In this document: in pieces, positions 60,714 through 64,000 of the stretch
Numbering within the stretch: the first letter of the stretch is position 1
How the letters are laid out: the number at the start of each line of letters is the position of its first letter
Source of the DNA: Acinetobacter celticus
GTDB lineage: Bacteria; Pseudomonadota; Gammaproteobacteria; Pseudomonadales; Moraxellaceae
Length of the DNA: 64,000 bases
Direction of reading: 5' to 3'
Assembly: GCF_001707755.1 (NCBI RefSeq)
Contig: NZ_MBDL01000008.1
Span: forward strand, 248,001-312,000
Program-made: the position numbers and the translations under genes
Notes under the pieces: generated by a model
What the model was told of the DNA's origin: nothing
Databases searched by the model: none
What the model saw: the letters and a program-made list of their open reading frames with translations, nothing else

Positions 60714-62036
60714 GTGAGCCTCTTCCAAAATATCGTAATCATCGCCATCCTTATCGCCGGAGCCGGTTTTTTATCATTAACAGAGATCGCTCTAGCTGGT
60801 GCGCGAAAAGTTAAACTTAAAATTCTTGCTGAAGCTGGCGATGAACGTGCGCAAGAAGTTCTAGATTTACAAGAAAATTCCGCTGATTTTTTTGCAGCCG
60901 CACAAATTGGCTTAAATGCCGTTGCCATTTTAGGTGGTATTTTAGGTGAAGGAGCTTTCCGTCCTTATTTTCTAAATTTTGTTGAGCGGTTTTATACAGG
61001 GCCATTGGCCGAATCCATCAGCTTTACCCTCTCCTTTACCATGGTGACTTCACTATTTATTCTGTTTGCAGATTTAATGCCAAAACGTTTGGCAATGATT
61101 GCTCCAGAAAAAATTGCCGTCTCCGTTATTAACCCAATTCAAGTCTTTATTAAAGTCTGTAAACCACTGGCTTGGGTCATTAATGCCATTGCGAATTTAT
61201 TGTTCCGCTTATTTAAAGTCAACACGACCCGCGACGACAATATTACCTTCGCAGATATTTCAGCCGTCATGGATGCAGGTGCACAAGCGGGCGTTCTACA
61301 AAAACAAGAACATCATTTTATTGAAAATGTATTTGAACTTGAAGAACGTAATGTACCCTCAAGTATGACCACGCGTGAAAATGTCGTGTTTTTTACTTTA
61401 AAAGAATCCGAAGCCAGTATTCGCCAAAAACTTGCAGAATACCCATATTCTAAGTTTGTGGTGTGTAGCGAAAATATTGATGATGTGATTGGCTATATTG
61501 ATGCAAAAGATATTTTAGTCCGTATTCTTAACAACCAATCGCTACTACAACTCAACGAAAATACCATTCGTAATGTGCTCACTATCCCAGATACTTTAAC
61601 CTTATCTGAGCTTCTTGATCGTTTTCGTTCAACGAAAGAAAAGTTTGCTGTGGTTATTAATGAATATGCCTTGGTTGTTGGTGTCATTACCTTGTCCGAC
61701 ATTATGATTACCGTGATGGGTGATTGGGTTATTCCCATTGATGCAGACCAACAAATTTTTAAACGTGATAATAATTCATGGTTAATTGAAGGCAGTACCC
61801 CCATTGAAGATTTGATGCATGCGTTAGAAATTGATGAAATGCCCGACACCGACAACTATGAAACGCTGGCAGGCTTCATGATGTATAAACTGAGAAAAAT
61901 TCCACGCCCTGCAGATGCCGTAATTTTTGGTGACTATAAATTTGAAGTGGTCGATGTTGATCATTTTAAAATTGACCAGCTCTTGGTGACACGCTTATTA
62001 GAAACTACCGAAACAGCTGAAGAAAAATCAGAGTAA
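60714..62036 (+). CDS. CorC/HlyC-type membrane protein with DUF21 and CBS domains
   Basis: 440 aa. The DUF21 (CNNM) membrane domain with four helices is at residues 1 to about 185 (AGFLSLTEIALAGARKVKLK, LMPKRLAMIAPEKIA), then a CBS pair (about 205-335), then the C-terminal CorC_HlyC transport-associated domain (about 355-425, PTDNYETLAGFMMYKLRKIPRP-like). This family includes Mg2+/Co2+ exporters and the UPF0053 'hemolysins'; function here is unproven. The GTG start has AGGTGGG ahead. Confidence 0.85.
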   Translation: MSLFQNIVIIAILIAGAGFLSLTEIALAGARKVKLKILAEAGDERAQEVLDLQENSADFFAAAQIGLNAVAILGGILGEGAFRPYFLNFVERFYTGPLAESISFTLSFTMVTSLFILFADLMPKRLAMIAPEKIAVSVINPIQVFIKVCKPLAWVINAIANLLFRLFKVNTTRDDNITFADISAVMDAGAQAGVLQKQEHHFIENVFELEERNVPSSMTTRENVVFFTLKESEASIRQKLAEYPYSKFVVCSENIDDVIGYIDAKDILVRILNNQSLLQLNENTIRNVLTIPDTLTLSELLDRFRSTKEKFAVVINEYALVVGVITLSDIMITVMGDWVIPIDADQQIFKRDNNSWLIEGSTPIEDLMHALEIDEMPDTDNYETLAGFMMYKLRKIPRPADAVIFGDYKFEVVDVDHFKIDQLLVTRLLETTETAEEKSE

Positions 62037-62104
62037 TCTGATTTTTCTTTGAGCATTTGAGATCTTCCCTTTCGGTTTAACACTTGGGTAAAAGTCCAAT
62101 AGAC

Positions 62105-62130
62105 AAAAAAGCGCCATTAGGCGCTTTTTT
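62105..62130. terminator. Bidirectional terminator
   Basis: AAAAAAGCGCC-ATTA-GGCGCTTTTTT between convergent genes. Confidence 0.85.
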
Positions 62131-62146
62131 GACACGATAAACTTAA

Positions 62147-62653
62147 TTAATGCTTTGAAATAAGTGCATCTAACACAGCTTGATAATGAATCGAGATATC
62201 ATCTTGTAAAATGCTATAGGCATTATCAAATTGAACCATTGGCCAGCCTTCTTTCCAAAATGGAAAAATATTATGCAAATCGCGAGTCACGATTGCATCT
62301 TCACGGCTAATGGCTTGTGCAACTTGAGACAGTACTTGTGCTGTTTCTGCACCATCAATCGCAGAGTAATCGATACCACGTACTTTCAAAATACGGATAC
62401 GGTCTTTTTTGTAGCGAATTTTTTTACTTTGACCTTCATTCAAATGCAAAGCCAAAGTCACGGCCTCTACAAATTTTTCTTCAAATGAGTGATGCAAAGC
62501 AACCAAAGCTTGTTTATGCGCTTCCTGACGTCCAGCCTTTCCGCCTTCACGAATAATGTTGTTTGCTTCTGCATCCAATTCATCATTTCTCATCGACGTT
62601 AAAATATCTAAGATTTCAATATCACTTAAATTTTCAGGAGATTGGTCAGCCAT
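62147..62653 (-). CDS. Conserved-looking cytoplasmic protein of unknown function
   Basis: 168 aa, predicted soluble, largely helical. A charged N-terminus (NLSDIEILDILTSMRNDELDAEANNIIREGGK) is followed by a helical region and a C-terminal part with aromatic residues (FPFWKEGWPMVQFDNAYSILQDD). I recognise no family. Codon use resembles the core genes around it. Confidence 0.6.
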   Translation of the reverse strand: MADQSPENLSDIEILDILTSMRNDELDAEANNIIREGGKAGRQEAHKQALVALHHSFEEKFVEAVTLALHLNEGQSKKIRYKKDRIRILKVRGIDYSAIDGAETAQVLSQVAQAISREDAIVTRDLHNIFPFWKEGWPMVQFDNAYSILQDDISIHYQAVLDALISKH

Positions 62654-62823
62654 TGCTTGCCTGTAAATACAATTATAAAAAAGTATTTTCTCATATTTCA
62701 GCCCAGAAAAGTGGAATATCTACCGTTCTGCGATGAATCTATAAAAATCCATACAATTTTTTGTGTCTTATGCGCTAAATTAAATTATATTGAGCATCAA
62801 GTTTTTAGAACACTGCTTTTTGC

Positions 62824-63558
62824 ATGATGAAAGATAAACAAGCTGTGCAATTTTTGGAACAGCTCAAATTGCTGTATCCTGCCGCCTTTAAGCGTAATTA
62901 TCTGTTTTACAGCATGATAAAAACCAAAGGTCTTTTGGATGAATTAAAAGAGTTCATTCCGTGGCTATTGGCAGCGATGATTTTTATATCCATTAGCATG
63001 AGTCTGGGAGCATATCTGCAAAACACTTGGCCTCAATTAAGCGAATTTCGCGCCAAAGGCCTTGCCGTTCTTGCTGTCATGTTGTTTTTCATGCTAATTA
63101 CACCGTTAGTTATTAAACAAATGAAGCATAGTTCTGTTTCGCTTTATAAACAGCTTTGCCACACTCCCATTAAACTTGCAGTTATCATTCTTTTGCAAGC
63201 CATCAATATTGCCTATGTAGAAAGCAGTTTTTTGCAGTCTTTACTGTTCTTTTTTGCCATGAGTTTTGGCTTTGTTCGTTTTTATAAAGAGAACTTATTC
63301 CGCGATCACAGCGACAGCCATCAATATTATTATTTACAAGAAACCCGTCGGGTGTGTTTTTGGTCTTATAAACAAGTCTTGAAAATTAAATGTCGGCGCC
63401 TATTATGCAAACGTAATTCTAAAAAATTGAATGAGTTAAAGCAACAACAACAACAATTCCAAATACTCCATGAAAAGGCCTTAGGCTTTGAGCATCAGCT
63501 CTGCAAAAGCTTCAAACATTTAGATTTAAACACCTATTTAGAAAATATGATGAAATAA
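62824..63558 (+). CDS. Membrane protein of unknown function
   Basis: 244 aa. About four hydrophobic segments (WLLAAMIFISISMSLGAYL at about 45-63; LAVLAVMLFFMLITPLV at about 80-96; LAVIILLQAINIAYV; LLFFFAMSFGFVRFY), then a basic, helical, glutamine-rich C-terminal tail (CRRLLCKRNSKKLNELKQQQQQFQ). No family recognised. The start is the first of two ATG codons; no clear ribosome site. Confidence 0.6.
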   Translation: MMKDKQAVQFLEQLKLLYPAAFKRNYLFYSMIKTKGLLDELKEFIPWLLAAMIFISISMSLGAYLQNTWPQLSEFRAKGLAVLAVMLFFMLITPLVIKQMKHSSVSLYKQLCHTPIKLAVIILLQAINIAYVESSFLQSLLFFFAMSFGFVRFYKENLFRDHSDSHQYYYLQETRRVCFWSYKQVLKIKCRRLLCKRNSKKLNELKQQQQQFQILHEKALGFEHQLCKSFKHLDLNTYLENMMK

Positions 63559-63588
63559 AAAACCGAGCTTTATAGCTCGGTTTTTTTT
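63557..63588 (+). terminator. Terminator after the membrane-protein gene
   Basis: CCGAGCT-TTAT-AGCTCGG with preceding A-run and eight T following; overlaps the stop codon of the gene. Confidence 0.85.
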
Positions 63589-63963
63589 GGCTTCAATTAA
63601 GCACTTTGTGCCAATGGAAAAATAGGTTTCTTCAATGCATCGCCAAATCTTAAAATTTTAGCTCTGGATAACCTAAGATATTCTTTTTTACTGTACGCAT
63701 CTCATAAAACCAAGCAAGATTTTTAAATCATCTTAGAAGCTGAAACTTTAATTTTCATTCTTCAGCTATCCATTTTTTCAGCCAGCTTAATAAAACTCTA
63801 TTTCAGTTTGAGCGCAAAAGTATGGACTAAATATGACGCATATCATATCAAAGCCAGATTTAGCATTTTTTTTATACATAAACACATATTTTGTCTAATT
63901 TTAAATCAATCATGCAGTTTTACACTTGCCAAGCCACGTTTCGTCCACTATTATTGCGCTCAT
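63589..63963. other. Non-coding stretch before tRNA-Leu
   Basis: 375 bp, no gene seen. It should contain the tRNA-Leu promoter; TTTACACTTGCC and CACTATTATTGC near the end could be -35/-10-like. Confidence 0.4.
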
Positions 63964-64000
63964 GCCCGAGTGGTGAAATCGGTAGACACAGGGGATTTAA
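63964..64000 (+). tRNA. tRNA-Leu (anticodon UAA), 5' part, cut by the window end
   Basis: GCCCGAGTGGTGAAATCGG is the 5' half of a class II tRNA, with D-loop GGTAGACACA and the anticodon stem GGGGATTTAA. The anticodon appears to be UAA; the rest is beyond the window. Confidence 0.85.

Noticed and set aside
1-64000. CRISPR arrays, rRNA operons, toxin-antitoxin or restriction systems
   Set aside because: I looked for regular spaced repeats and characteristic genes and found none.

Overview
The window looks like a chromosomal segment of an Acinetobacter species (Moraxellaceae). The reasons are AT-rich DNA, a MoaC-MoaB fusion, a FAD reductase fused to a NirD-like domain, and the core block greB / mltF / SCP2 / ttcA / htpX / mgtE / dgkA / aceA. 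It splits into a core metabolic block (1-17.6 kb), a genomic island in a tRNA-Ser gene (18.03-44.32 kb), and a core housekeeping block (44.3-64 kb).

Region 1 (1-17,578) is assimilatory nitrate reduction plus everything its molybdenum enzyme needs. On the minus strand, narK-nirB-(NirD-like/FAD reductase)-nasA-mobA forms one tight unit, followed by moaA-moaD-moaE-moaCB-moeA-modA-modB-modC. NarK imports nitrate, NasA reduces it to nitrite, and NirB reduces nitrite to ammonium. MoaA/CB/D/E and MoeA make molybdenum cofactor, MobA adds GMP, and ModABC imports molybdate. Divergently transcribed nasT-nasS encode an ANTAR antiterminator and a cytoplasmic nitrate sensor. I see three sigma-54 type -24/-12 promoters with exact GG-N10-GC spacing (before narK, nasT and moaA). 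A 17-bp NtrC-like palindrome lies almost midway between the first two. A 5-bp stem with an AAAGAC hexaloop, of the type bound by ANTAR proteins, sits at the predicted very 5' end of the narK transcript.

Region 2 (about 18,032-44,319) is an island of about 26.3 kb. It is flanked by a 16-bp direct repeat (one mismatch) of the tRNA-Ser(UGA) 3' end and has a P4-type integrase at the left and a replication-protein-like (inovirus Gp2 / YagK-YfjJ type) gene at the right. Cargo 1 (20.9-31.1 kb) is a probable quaternary-amine (betaine-like) catabolic locus: Rieske oxygenase, aldehyde dehydrogenase, a rubredoxin-rubredoxin reductase fusion, a FAD amine oxidase, a cupin, a porin, a BCCT transporter and a LysR regulator. 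Cargo 2 (32.5-42 kb) holds an epoxide hydrolase-like protein, an acyl-CoA ligase, an MFS transporter, a degenerate Rieske ferredoxin, an AraC regulator, a dihydroxyacetophenone-dioxygenase-like cupin and two paralogous TauD-type oxygenases. An IS3-family element with a frameshifted transposase separates the two and lies beside a decayed YeiH gene.

Region 3 (44.3-64 kb) is core: tRNA-Ser, GreB, two lytic transglycosylases, an SCP2 protein, TtcA, HtpX, DUF4112 and VOC proteins, MgtE, an RND permease without an adaptor gene beside it, DgkA, isocitrate lyase, a LysR regulator, a CorC/HlyC-type protein, two unrecognised proteins, and the start of a tRNA-Leu. A cluster of four DnaA boxes with a perfect 15-bp inverted repeat lies between ttcA and the second transglycosylase gene.

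Limits: family assignments are from reading the sequence, without database searches. Substrates of both island catabolic loci are unknown. Promoters and operators are pattern-based predictions.
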